Assembly: GCA_001464835.1 (NCBI GenBank)
Contig: LNDS01000007.1
Span: forward strand, 1-64,000
Source of the DNA: Rhizobiales bacterium Ga0077525
GTDB taxonomy: Bacteria > Pseudomonadota > Alphaproteobacteria > Rhizobiales > Xanthobacteraceae
Length of the DNA: 64,000 nucleotides
Direction: 5' to 3'
Positions 24,256 to 32,721 of this stretch are shown here, piece after piece. The position numbers and the translations under genes were made by a program. Positions within the stretch are counted from its first letter, which is position 1, and the number at the start of each line of letters is the position of its first letter. The notes under the pieces are model-generated. The model did no database searches, was not told where the DNA came from, and saw nothing but the letters and a program-made list of their open reading frames with translations.

Positions 24256-25509
24256 CTAATAAACGACGTTGGCATTCTTCAGGAAACCCCAGACATCGAC
24301 CACCGGCTTGCCGGCGAAGTCGGCATGGCGATAGGCCGAATGCGGCGTGCACAGAATGAGCAGATCGCTGCCGGCGACGACCGCGTCGAGCGGTTGGATC
24401 GAGGCATCTGTGGTGACGAACGGATCGGTGGTCAAAACGTCTTTCGCGCAGGTTTGCAGCGTGCGCTTGAGCTTGTAGCTGAGCGAAGCGCGCGTATCAT
24501 CGATGTCGGCCTTGAACGCCATGCCGAGCAAGCCGACGGTCATGTTCGCCACGTCGTAATTGCGCTTGAGATCCTCGACCAGTTGCAGCACCAGGCCTTC
24601 GTTCACCTGCATCGCCGCATGGCCAATGTTGAACTGGTTGCGGGCAAAGGCCGCGAGCTGCATCGTGTCCTTGAACAAGCAAGGACCGGCGGCAAAGCCC
24701 GGTCCCGGCAAGGTGCGGGAGCGCGGATAATTGTGCTTCATCGCCTTCATGACCGCCTGATAGTCCGCGCCGGCCGATTTCGCGATCATATAGAACTGGT
24801 TGGTGGCGGCGAATTCGATATAGCGATAGGCGTTGTTGAACAGCTTGGCGAGTTCGGCCTCGATCGGCGCGACGACCACGACTTCCGGCGCAATGCGGCT
24901 GAACAGCGCCACGGCTTCTTCCGCCGCCTCCGGCGTGGTGCCGCTGACGATCTGCGGCATCTCAGCCAGCTCCTTGATGCCGAAGCCCTGCACGACGCGT
25001 TCCGGGCAGAAGGCGATTTTGTTCTTGCGGCCGAGCCGCGCCAGATAAGTGTGCAGCCAGTCGGTGGTGCCCGGAAAAACCGTCGAGCGCAGGATCAGCA
25101 ATTGGTCGTCGGATAAATATGGCAGCAGGTCGTCGATGCAACGCTGCACGGCGACGGTCACCGGATTGAGAAACTCGTCGACCGGCGTGCCGATGGTGAC
25201 AATGACCGGGCCCGACCCGCGGATCTGGCTCGGCGACGACGTGAAGACCAGCCGATTGTCGGCCAGCGCCTTGACCAGCAAGGGGGCCGCGCCGTGCTCG
25301 ATGAAGGGCAGCCTGCCCGCGCGCAACGTCGCCAGAGTGGCCTCGTTGAGATCATTGATATTGACGGTCATGCCGGCTTCGGCGAAGGCCAGCACCAGCG
25401 GAATGCCGACATGGCCGGCGCCGCCGATCACCGTGATGTCCGGCACCACGGTGCTGTCCGAAGTCCCGACTTTGGCCCCGGCTTGCGGGTTTTTCGATTG
25501 CTGGTTCAA
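24256..25509 (-). CDS. Nucleotide-sugar dehydrogenase (UDP-glucose / UDP-ManNAc dehydrogenase family)
   Basis: A 417-residue four-electron dehydrogenase. The N-terminal NAD motif is IGGAGHVGIPLVLAFAEAG, the central domain includes LFNNAYRYIEFAATNQFYM, and the active-site Cys is in GPGFAAGPCLFKDT. The C-terminal UDP-binding domain includes LGMAFKADIDDTRASLSYKL. It oxidises the C6 hydroxyl of a UDP-sugar to a uronate for polysaccharide synthesis. The central motifs are nearer the WecC branch than UGD, so UDP-ManNAc or UDP-GlcNAc-type substrates are possible. The start is an uncommon TTG at 25509, supported by AGGTG four bases upstream. Confidence 0.86.
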   Translation of the reverse strand: MNQQSKNPQAGAKVGTSDSTVVPDITVIGGAGHVGIPLVLAFAEAGMTVNINDLNEATLATLRAGRLPFIEHGAAPLLVKALADNRLVFTSSPSQIRGSGPVIVTIGTPVDEFLNPVTVAVQRCIDDLLPYLSDDQLLILRSTVFPGTTDWLHTYLARLGRKNKIAFCPERVVQGFGIKELAEMPQIVSGTTPEAAEEAVALFSRIAPEVVVVAPIEAELAKLFNNAYRYIEFAATNQFYMIAKSAGADYQAVMKAMKHNYPRSRTLPGPGFAAGPCLFKDTMQLAAFARNQFNIGHAAMQVNEGLVLQLVEDLKRNYDVANMTVGLLGMAFKADIDDTRASLSYKLKRTLQTCAKDVLTTDPFVTTDASIQPLDAVVAGSDLLILCTPHSAYRHADFAGKPVVDVWGFLKNANVVY

Positions 25510-25748
25510 AGGTCACCTGTCCCCATTGCTGGCAGGATATAGCAGAAGCGGCAAAGGGTTGGCATAGGCCGTGGCCACCCCTCCGTGCAACGAAATCTTT
25601 GGTTTTTGGTGGGGTTTGGCGTAAACGGTCCGGAATTTCTGGCACAAATGGGCCAAAACACTACCTCTTGACTAGATATGAAGTGGCGCTGGGTCTTATT
25701 CATGGCCGCGTATCTAGCGGGGCCTAGTTTGCGAAGGACATCTGTATT

Positions 25749-27188
25749 ATGCGGCGCCCGCTGCTGTTGCTGCTCAAGGCGGCCATTTCAATCATTCTGC
25801 TGTACGTTTCCCTGCGCTCGGTCAACGTCGCCGCGCTGGCCGAACGCCTGAGCCGGTTGAACGCCGGCTGGGTCGCCGCCGCGCTGCTATTGCAGGCGGC
25901 GCAGGTGGCGTTGCAGGCCCTGCGCTGGCGGACGATCGCGCTGGCCTGCGGTGCGAGCCTGACGCCGCACACGGCGGTGCGCATCAATTTCGTCGCGGCC
26001 TTTTTCAATCAGGTGCTGCCATCGACCATCGGCGGCGACGCCGCACGCATATGGCTGCTCGCCCGCTCCGGCGGCGGCTGGGCCAGCGCCACCTATTCGG
26101 TGCTGATCGACCGCGTCGCCGGCATTCTCATGCTGGCGTTGATCGTCATCGCCTGCTTACCGTGGACGCTGACGCTGGTGCAGGATCCCATCGCCCGCGC
26201 GGTGCTGCTGCTGATCGGGGCCGGCGCCATTAGCGGGGCATTCGCCTTTATCATGATCGGCATGCTGCCTCTGCCGCTGCTCAAGCGTTTCGCGCCGACG
26301 CGGCATCTGGTCGAGGTATCGCGCACCGCCGGACGGCTGGCGCGATCGGGGCGATCGGCTGGCACGGTCGGCGCGCTGTCCTTCGCCATCCACATGCTGA
26401 CCATCGCTTCGATCTGGTGTCTCGCCCAGTCGGTTTCGGCATCGGCCAGCTTTGCTCTGCTGCTGTTCATGATCCCGCCGGTGCTGCTGATCGCGTCGAT
26501 CCCGGTCTCGATCGCCGGCTGGGGCTTGCGTGAAAGCAGCATGATCGTCGCCTTCACTTTTGCCGGCCTCGCCGCCGGCGATGGGCTGATCGTCTCGATC
26601 CTGTTCGGACTGACCGCCTTCGCCATCGGCACGATCGGCGGTATTCTGTGGATCATGGGCGACATGCGGATGCCGTCAAAGCGGCCGGCGGCGTTTCTCG
26701 ACCGCGACGGCGTTCTGAACATCGACCATGGCTACGTGCACGCCGCCGAGCGGCTGGAATGGATTGCCGGCGCACCGCAAGCGGTCAAGCTGCTCAACGA
26801 CGCCGGTTATCGCGTCATCGTCGTCACCAACCAGTCCGGCGTCGCCCGCGGGTTTTATGACGAAGCCACGGTCAAGGCGTTCCACGCCCACATGCAGACC
26901 GAACTGGCGGCGCAGGGCGCGCGCATCGACGCCTTCTATTATTGTCCGCACCATCCGGACGGCACGGTCAAGGAACTGGCGGTGCGCTGCGCATGCCGCA
27001 AGCCGGGCACCGCAATGCTGGAACAGGCCGCCCGCGAGTGGCCGACCGACAAAACCGCAAGCTTTCTGATTGGCGACAAGGACAGCGACATGGCGACGGC
27101 GGCGGGCTTCGGCATCAAGGGCGTGAAATTCGATGCGGCAACGCAGCGCCTCGACGAGGTGGTGCGCGGCCTGGTCGGCTCACGCTGA
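25749..27188 (+). CDS. Fusion of flippase-like membrane domain (LPG synthase TM / UPF0104) and GmhB-type HAD phosphatase
   Basis: A 479-residue two-part protein. Residues 1-303 form about eight membrane helices of the lysylphosphatidylglycerol-synthase TM family (motifs LNAGWVAAALLLQA, NQVLPSTIGGDAARIWLL, SIAGWGLRESSM). Residues 308-479 are a HAD phosphatase of the HisB/GmhB type: nucleophile motif FLDRDGVLN (Asp318 and Asp320), VVTNQSGVARG, zinc loop CPHHP...CACRKPG, and LIGDKDSDMATA. GmhB removes the 1-phosphate from heptose-1,7-bisphosphate. The two parts share one uninterrupted frame with only about five residues between them. Together with gmhA this points to heptose synthesis linked to a membrane step. 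Confidence 0.85.
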   Translation: MRRPLLLLLKAAISIILLYVSLRSVNVAALAERLSRLNAGWVAAALLLQAAQVALQALRWRTIALACGASLTPHTAVRINFVAAFFNQVLPSTIGGDAARIWLLARSGGGWASATYSVLIDRVAGILMLALIVIACLPWTLTLVQDPIARAVLLLIGAGAISGAFAFIMIGMLPLPLLKRFAPTRHLVEVSRTAGRLARSGRSAGTVGALSFAIHMLTIASIWCLAQSVSASASFALLLFMIPPVLLIASIPVSIAGWGLRESSMIVAFTFAGLAAGDGLIVSILFGLTAFAIGTIGGILWIMGDMRMPSKRPAAFLDRDGVLNIDHGYVHAAERLEWIAGAPQAVKLLNDAGYRVIVVTNQSGVARGFYDEATVKAFHAHMQTELAAQGARIDAFYYCPHHPDGTVKELAVRCACRKPGTAMLEQAAREWPTDKTASFLIGDKDSDMATAAGFGIKGVKFDAATQRLDEVVRGLVGSR

Positions 27189-27204
27189 ACGACTCACGCT
27201 GAAC
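27179..27204. repeat. 12-bp tandem direct repeat across convergent gene ends
   Basis: CTCACGCTGAAC occurs at 27179-27190 and again at 27193-27204. The first copy contains the stop of the forward gene; the second contains the stop of the reverse gene. It looks like a small duplication at the junction. Confidence 0.6.
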
Positions 27205-28414
27205 CGCGCCCGCCTTGCGGACGGCGAATAACGCCGCTAATGCCGCGCCGCCACAGCCAAAGCGGCAGGCGCAGCAGCGGATAAAGAAAATGCAGCAGCG
27301 GCGGCAGTGGATAGCGCAAGATGTCGTCGAGCCGGATCGACATCACGCGGCACTGCGCCACGGCATTGCGCCAGCCGCCGCCGAGCAGAAACTGCAGGAG
27401 CGCGACGCGCGTGGTGCCGAAGGCGCGGTCGTCCAGTTCCGCGGCCGGATTGCGGCCAACCATCAGGTTCATCGCCAGCGCCGATAAAAGCCGCAGCCGA
27501 ATATTGCCAACAAGCGCGGCCTCGAGCGCGGCCGGAAGTTTGCGGCCGAGCAGACGATGGCACAACAGCAGCGCCAAGCCGGCGCACACGCCGGTTCCTC
27601 TTGCCTCCGCATGACGATAGGTCTGCCAGAGCGCGGCGTCATCCTTCGCAGCGATCAGGGCATTGAGATCGGCGAGCCATTTCAGCCGCGACCAGCCATG
27701 CGCGGCGCCGTGCAGACACAGATAAGCGAACAGGTCGTCGTTCTGAAACGTCCTGACCGCGCCGATGTTCGGCAGTGCGACCGCCTGACTGACGGCATCG
27801 ACATCGACGCCCATGAGCAGCGGCGGGCTTTCGACCACGCGCCAGCGCAGCTCGACCTCAAGGCGGCTGTGCGGGTGCAGCAGCGCCAGTTCGCGGCCAT
27901 AGCGCAAGGCATCGCGGCGCTGCCGCTCGCTCAAGCGCCGGGCCACCGGCCGCAAGGCGTAACCTTGCACCTCGAGCAGACGAAGCGCGGCGTCGGCCCG
28001 GCCCGGCGCCACCAGCAGATCGATGTCCTTGCTCTGCTTGATCGCCAAGGTGCCGTAACCGAGTTGCGCCAGACCGGCGCCTTTAAGAACGAGCATCGGA
28101 ATGTGCGCGGCGTCGAACAGAACTTGCAGGCGCACCGACTCGACCGCCGTGGCCAGGCTTCGCGCGGCAATGCGCTGCGCGCGCACGGTCAAGGCCTGCG
28201 ACACGGCCGCCGGCATTTGCGTTCCGGCATCGGTGAGCGCGGCGTGCACCAGCCCCTCGACGCGGTGACGGATGGCGAGACGCAGCACAAGGTCCCAGTC
28301 GATGGACTTGGCGGCGGCGGCGGCCACTTCCCGTTCCCGCGCCCGCGATGGCGGCCAGCGGCAGCAGGCCGCAAGCAGCGCGAATTCATCCGCCAGTCTT
28401 GTCCGGCCGCTCAT
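27194..28414 (-). CDS. PF14907-type nucleotidyltransferase family protein
   Basis: A 406-residue protein. The nucleotidyltransferase core is LKGAGLAQLGYGTLAIKQSK followed by DIDLLVAPGRADAAL, giving the acidic DxD pair. The C-terminal half is helical with no other motif. Such proteins are uncharacterised and are often found beside ABC exporters in polysaccharide or modified-peptide clusters. ATG 28414 overlaps the stop of the upstream ABC transporter (ATGA), so the two are made together. The frame stays open upstream to 28516 inside the transporter gene, but that part reads as low-complexity Arg-rich shadow sequence. Confidence 0.75.
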   Translation of the reverse strand: MSGRTRLADEFALLAACCRWPPSRAREREVAAAAAKSIDWDLVLRLAIRHRVEGLVHAALTDAGTQMPAAVSQALTVRAQRIAARSLATAVESVRLQVLFDAAHIPMLVLKGAGLAQLGYGTLAIKQSKDIDLLVAPGRADAALRLLEVQGYALRPVARRLSERQRRDALRYGRELALLHPHSRLEVELRWRVVESPPLLMGVDVDAVSQAVALPNIGAVRTFQNDDLFAYLCLHGAAHGWSRLKWLADLNALIAAKDDAALWQTYRHAEARGTGVCAGLALLLCHRLLGRKLPAALEAALVGNIRLRLLSALAMNLMVGRNPAAELDDRAFGTTRVALLQFLLGGGWRNAVAQCRVMSIRLDDILRYPLPPLLHFLYPLLRLPLWLWRRGISGVIRRPQGGRGSA

Positions 28415-30219
28415 TGCCGGGCCACAATGAGCGGCGCGCCCGGCGCCGCCATGCCTTCGACCAGCGGAGTGTCGCCGATACAGCGGCCGGCTTCGAAGCG
28501 CAGCACGCGGTCGCACAGCGCGATGCTTTCCGGCCGATGCGCGATGATGACAATCGCCGGGCGCGGCGCGATCGCGCGCAGCCGTTCGATGACGTCGCGC
28601 TCGCCGGCGACGTCGAGCGCGTTGGTCGCCTCATCCAGCACCAGCAGGCGCGGCTGGCGCAGGACCGCGCGCGCCAGCGCCAGGCGCTGCCGTTCGCCGC
28701 CGGAGACGAGCGCGCCGCGTTCGCCAACCATCGTGTCGAGGCCCTGCGCCATGCGGCGCACCAGGTCGTCGGCGCCGGCCAGCGCCAGCGCTTGCCACAT
28801 CTCGGCTTCGCCGGCGCGCGGATTGGCCCAGGAAAGATTGCGCCGGATGGTGTCGTGAAACAGAAACGGGTCTTGCGAAATGTAACTCACCCGGTCGCGC
28901 CAGGCCGGCAGCGCCAAGCCCGACAACGCCACGCCGCCGATGGCGATGCGGCCGTGTTGCGGCGAAAACAGGCCGACCAGAAGATCGGCGAATGTGGTTT
29001 TGCCGGCGCCGGACGGGCCGGCAATGCCGATCAATTCGCCGGGGCGGATGGTGAGGCTGACATGAGTGACACCGCGCGCCTGACTGCCATCGCCGTTCTC
29101 GTCCGGATGCAGGAACGAGACGTCGTGAAAGACGATCGGGCCGTCCGGCAGATTTATCGTTTCCGCCACCGGCCGTTCGCCCGGCAACGCCGCCAGATCG
29201 CGTTCGAGTTCGACCACAGTCTCGAAAACCGGCAAAGCAAAGGCGATCTGCTGCACGCCGGCCTGGATTTGCGCGACCGGACCGATCATGCGCGTCATGA
29301 TCACGAGAAGCGCGATCAAAACCGGCGGCGACACATCGAGCGCGCCGAAGCCGACCAGCACCACCGCCGCGGCGGCGAGCGCCGAGAATGTCGCCAGCGC
29401 CAGACGCCGCTGCGTCTGTCTCCGCATCGCATCGACCTGCTGGCGGGTCTGTTCGTGCAAGGCGTGGCGGAATTCGGCGACGAAGGGCTCTTGCAAATTC
29501 TGGCTCAGCGCCAGCTTGAGGCCGCCGAGAAAATTCGCCGTCATGCCGAGCAGCGAGATATTGGCGCCGGTGACAGCGCCGCCGAGGCGGTGCATTTTAC
29601 GCGCGCCGGGAAACAGCAGCAGCCCGGCGGCGATCACCAGCCCTGCCACGATCGACGCCAGAGCCGGCGCCAGCACAAAGACCAGCACGCCCTGCACCAG
29701 CAGCAGAATGGCGGCGATGGTGCATTGCAGGGTTTGATATGCCATCGCGCCGATGCGGGCGATATCGCCGCTCATGACATGCGTGACGCGGGCGTGGCGC
29801 AGTTGCGCCAGCCGGTCCCAGCGCGCCGCGGCGAGGCGCTCGACGATGCGGGTGCGCAGCGCCTCGACGAAGCCCGATTGCAGTTCGGCGACGCGGACAT
29901 CGCGCGCCGCCATCACCATGGCGCGGACGATCATCAACACGCCGAAGAGGCCGAGCAGCAACGCCAATTGCGCGAATGGCCGCTCGAGGCCGAGGGCGTT
30001 GAACGCGGCCTTGGCAGCGTTGTCGAGGCGGCCGCCATGCGGCGTGCCGATGACGATGCCGAGCAGCGGCACGATGAGAATAAGGCCAAGACCTTCGAAA
30101 AGGGCCGCGGCGGCGACATAGGCGGCGGCGGCAATGCCCCTGCGTCCGGCATAACCGAGGAAATCGCGCAGGAAATGGCGCAACTGCCCGGTCCATCGAT
30201 TGCCCCCTGCGCCCGCCAT
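28411..30219 (-). CDS. ABC exporter, membrane and ATPase domains fused
   Basis: A 602-residue half-transporter. About six membrane helices lie in residues 20-310, followed by a nucleotide-binding domain with Walker A GPSGAGKTTFADLL, signature LVSGGERQRLALARAVL, Walker B LLVLDEATNALD and H-loop IIAHRPES. It would work as a homodimer exporting a lipid, glycan or peptide. No peptidase C39 domain is visible. I chose ATG 30219 (MAGAGGNRWTG); the frame is open to 30291, which would overlap the phosphatase gene by 35 bases. It is coupled downstream to the nucleotidyltransferase. The substrate is unknown, but surface-glycan neighbours suggest lipid-linked sugar export. Confidence 0.87.
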   Translation of the reverse strand: MAGAGGNRWTGQLRHFLRDFLGYAGRRGIAAAAYVAAAALFEGLGLILIVPLLGIVIGTPHGGRLDNAAKAAFNALGLERPFAQLALLLGLFGVLMIVRAMVMAARDVRVAELQSGFVEALRTRIVERLAAARWDRLAQLRHARVTHVMSGDIARIGAMAYQTLQCTIAAILLLVQGVLVFVLAPALASIVAGLVIAAGLLLFPGARKMHRLGGAVTGANISLLGMTANFLGGLKLALSQNLQEPFVAEFRHALHEQTRQQVDAMRRQTQRRLALATFSALAAAAVVLVGFGALDVSPPVLIALLVIMTRMIGPVAQIQAGVQQIAFALPVFETVVELERDLAALPGERPVAETINLPDGPIVFHDVSFLHPDENGDGSQARGVTHVSLTIRPGELIGIAGPSGAGKTTFADLLVGLFSPQHGRIAIGGVALSGLALPAWRDRVSYISQDPFLFHDTIRRNLSWANPRAGEAEMWQALALAGADDLVRRMAQGLDTMVGERGALVSGGERQRLALARAVLRQPRLLVLDEATNALDVAGERDVIERLRAIAPRPAIVIIAHRPESIALCDRVLRFEAGRCIGDTPLVEGMAAPGAPLIVARQ

Positions 30220-30256
30220 GCCCGCCAACGTCCAGGTTGTGTCCGGGCGCAAACTA

Positions 30257-30967
30257 TCAGATTTCGAGAAACCGGGGGCCGCTTTCCTCAAGGACGACGC
30301 AGGTCAGCCAGCCGCTGGCGAACGCGCCGGTGTCGATATTGATGCGGTTTGGCCGCACATCGGGCGCGGCGACAGGGGTATGGCCGTGCACGACGATCTT
30401 GCCGAAATTCGCCAAACTGGAGAGGAACTCGTCGCGGATCCACATGAGGTCGTCATCGTTCTGGTGTTCCAGCGGCACGCCGGGCCGCACCCCGGCATGG
30501 CAGAAGAAATAGCCGCCGTGACTGTGCGATGTCTTCAGCGAGCGCAGGAAATCGAGATGGTGCGGCGGCAGCGCCTCGCGCAGGCGCTGCGACGCCTCCT
30601 CATAGTTGCGGCCGAGCATGAGATCGGCCACCGGCACGCCATAGGAATGCAGCGTTTCAAGTCCGCCGAGACGCCGCCAGTGTTCGCCGCCGCCGGGGTT
30701 CGTCAGGAAGGCTTCCAGCAGCGTCTCGTGATTGCCTTTCAGCGCGATATACGGCGTCGGAAAAGGATTGGCGGCGAGCCGCTCGATGACGCCGCGCGAG
30801 GCCGGCCCGCGATCAATGTAGTCGCCAACTGTCACCGTCAGCGCCTCGCCGCCGTGTCGATCGTTGTCGCGGCCGATGGCGGCAATCGCCCGCTCGAGCA
30901 GATCGAGGCGGCCGTGGATATCGCCGATGGCGTAGACCCTGTCATCTCCGTTTGGCGGTTGGTTCAT
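30257..30967 (-). CDS. PPP-family serine/threonine phosphatase (metallophosphoesterase)
   Basis: A 236-residue single-domain phosphatase with the full metal-site motif set: GDIHGR near residue 18, GDYIDRGPASR near 48, KGNHETLLEAF near 79 and VVHGHTPVAAP near 194. These bind two metal ions. Bacterial PPP phosphatases of this length dephosphorylate proteins or small substrates such as diadenosine tetraphosphate. It precedes the ABC exporter by 37 bases on the same strand and may be cotranscribed. A regulatory role in glycan export is conceivable but unproven. Confidence 0.86.
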   Translation of the reverse strand: MNQPPNGDDRVYAIGDIHGRLDLLERAIAAIGRDNDRHGGEALTVTVGDYIDRGPASRGVIERLAANPFPTPYIALKGNHETLLEAFLTNPGGGEHWRRLGGLETLHSYGVPVADLMLGRNYEEASQRLREALPPHHLDFLRSLKTSHSHGGYFFCHAGVRPGVPLEHQNDDDLMWIRDEFLSSLANFGKIVVHGHTPVAAPDVRPNRINIDTGAFASGWLTCVVLEESGPRFLEI

Positions 30968-31024
30968 GGCCGCAGTCTATGTTAATCCGCCTGTCCCAGA
31001 CCAATAAGAAAAAGACAGATTGAA

Positions 31025-32230
31025 ATGCCGGAAACGCCTTTCGCCCGTCCCGGCGCTTTGCTGCTGCGGGAACGCGCTTTGATTTCGCTCTTGCTGTTGT
31101 GGCTCGCCGGCAATGCGCTGCGCCTGACCATTCTGGCGGTGCCGCCGGTCATCCCGCTGATCCACGATCAACTGAACATGAGCGCCACGCAGATCGGCAT
31201 CCTCACCGGCTTGCCATCGATGCTACTGGCTCTCGCCGCGGTGCCGGGCTCGCTGTTGATCGCGCGGCTCGGCGTGCGCGCGGCCTTGGTAGCTGGCCTT
31301 TTCATCACCGCCATCGGCGGCGCCTTGCGTGGGCTTATGCCGGATGTGCTTTGGTTATATGCGATGACCGTCGCGATGGGCGCCGGCGTCGCCATCATGC
31401 AAGTGACGATGCCGACCGCGGTGCGCACCTGGCTGCCCGACCGCATCGCCTTTGCCACCGCCGTCTATACCAACGGGCTTCTCGTCGGCGAAATTTTGCC
31501 GGTGGCGCTGATGCTGGTCCTCGTGTTGCCACTGGTCGGCGGCAGCTGGGAATGGGGTTTCGTGGTCTGGAGCGCGCCGGTCGCCATCATTGCGGTCATG
31601 GTCATGACGATGGCGCCGCGCGCAGCGGCGAACGGCGCGGCGACGACAGGCCGCAAATGGTGGCCGGATTGGCGCAACATGCTGATCTGGAAACTTGGCA
31701 TCGTGCTCGGCATGGTGAATGCGACCTATTTCGCCACCAATGCCTTCATACCCGATTACCTGCGCAGCTTCGGCCAGGGCGAATGGATCAGCGCGGCGCT
31801 GACCGCGATCAATCTTGGCCAGTTGCCGGCGTCGTTCATCCTGCTCGCGGTCGCAGGACGCTGGGAGCGCAAGGTGTGGCCCTATGTTGCGTGCGGCATC
31901 ATCTGCCTCATGTCGACCGGCGGCATCGTGTTTGGCAGCGGCGTGTGGATCGTCGTCGCGGCGGCCGTGATGGGCTTTGCCGCCGCCGCCATTCTCATTC
32001 TGGTTCTGGCGCTGCCGCCGTTGCTGTCGCCGCCCGACGACGTCCACCGCGTCACCGCGGCGATGTTCACCATCAGCTATAGCTGCGCGGTCATCGTGCC
32101 GGTCATCAGCGGCGCGCTGTGGGACTTGACCGGCATCGCCGCCATGGCCTTCTTGCCGATCGCGTTATGCGGTATCGTGCTGGTCATTCTGGCGCCGGCC
32201 ATCAACCACGTTCCCCGGATGGAGAGCTAA
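31025..32230 (+). CDS. MFS transporter, CynX/NimT-like
   Basis: A 401-residue permease with about 12 membrane helices. The N-terminal helices and the loop motif GSLLIARLGVRAALVAGLFI (motif A-like) resemble the cyanate / 2-nitroimidazole transporter group. There are no binding-protein or kinase partners. The downstream thioesterase gene starts 3 bases after the stop, indicating one transcript. Since the partner resembles fluoroacetyl-CoA thioesterase, the permease may export or import a small organic acid; this is inference from context. Confidence 0.83.
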   Translation: MPETPFARPGALLLRERALISLLLLWLAGNALRLTILAVPPVIPLIHDQLNMSATQIGILTGLPSMLLALAAVPGSLLIARLGVRAALVAGLFITAIGGALRGLMPDVLWLYAMTVAMGAGVAIMQVTMPTAVRTWLPDRIAFATAVYTNGLLVGEILPVALMLVLVLPLVGGSWEWGFVVWSAPVAIIAVMVMTMAPRAAANGAATTGRKWWPDWRNMLIWKLGIVLGMVNATYFATNAFIPDYLRSFGQGEWISAALTAINLGQLPASFILLAVAGRWERKVWPYVACGIICLMSTGGIVFGSGVWIVVAAAVMGFAAAAILILVLALPPLLSPPDDVHRVTAAMFTISYSCAVIVPVISGALWDLTGIAAMAFLPIALCGIVLVILAPAINHVPRMES

Positions 32231-32233
32231 GCC

Positions 32234-32629
32234 ATGCGTCCGATCCCGATGGGAGCCAAAGGCACCGACACCTTGCGGGTGACACCGGCGCATCTCGCCA
32301 ACCAATTCAAGGACGCGCTGCTGCCCAAGGTGTTCGCCACGCCGATGATGGTCACGGTGATGGAAAACGCCGCGCTCAACGCCGTGCGCGATTACCTCGA
32401 GCCGGGCGAAAGCTGCGTCGGCACGCTGGTCAATGTCCGCCATCTGGCGGCGACGCCGGCCGGGCATTTGGTGACCGCGACCGCCGAGGTGACCAAGGTC
32501 GATGGCCGCCGCATCGAATTCACCGTCAGCGCGCGTGATGAGATCGAGGAAATCGGCAACGGCACCCATGAGCGCATGGTGGTCGACATGGCCCGCATCG
32601 CCAAAAAGCTAGAGGACAAGCGAACTTAG
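32234..32629 (+). CDS. FlK-like hotdog-fold thioesterase
   Basis: A 131-residue hotdog protein closely resembling fluoroacetyl-CoA thioesterase FlK of Streptomyces cattleya. The catalytic set is in place: Thr36 in FATPMM, Glu44 in VMENAAL and His70 in VRHLAATP, with the same 8- and 26-residue spacing that I recall for FlK Thr42, Glu50 and His76. The C-terminal motif GNGTHERMVVD also matches. FlK specificity for fluoroacetyl-CoA depends on a Phe lid that cannot be confirmed here, so a broader short-chain acyl-CoA thioesterase is equally possible. It lies 3 bases after the MFS gene and is followed by a terminator. Confidence 0.82.
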   Translation: MRPIPMGAKGTDTLRVTPAHLANQFKDALLPKVFATPMMVTVMENAALNAVRDYLEPGESCVGTLVNVRHLAATPAGHLVTATAEVTKVDGRRIEFTVSARDEIEEIGNGTHERMVVDMARIAKKLEDKRT

Positions 32630-32655
32630 GGCCCCTTCAGCCCTGGGGCCCTTGA
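32629..32655 (+). terminator. Rho-independent terminator after the thioesterase gene
   Basis: Stem GGGCCCC / GGGGCCC with a 9-base loop, starting at the last base of the stop codon and followed by TT. The T run is short. Confidence 0.55.
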
Positions 32656-32682
32656 ATTCGGCCTTTTCCCGTAGTATCCCTC

Positions 32683-32707
32683 AATAGATACTCCAAAAGT
32701 ATCTATT
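32683..32707. promoter_or_regulatory. Operator: perfect inverted repeat upstream of the XRE gene
   Basis: AATAGATACT-CCAAA-AGTATCTATT, a perfect 10-bp inverted repeat in an AT-rich island of a GC-rich genome. A further half-site GTATC lies at 32674-32678, so three GTATC/GATAC half-sites follow each other. TATTAT and TATGAT hexamers at 32704-32712 are plausible -10 elements partly inside the repeat. Binding here would block transcription of the whole xre-hyf operon. Confidence 0.7.
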
Positions 32708-32721
32708 ATGATATTTTAAAC

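Noticed and set aside
25668-25700. TTGACT as a -35 element upstream of the flippase-GmhB fusion
   Set aside because: No acceptable -10 hexamer at 16-18 bases spacing.
28348-30342. 664-codon open frame opposite the ABC exporter
   Set aside because: Arg/Gln/His-rich antisense shadow; Walker and signature motifs are on the minus strand.
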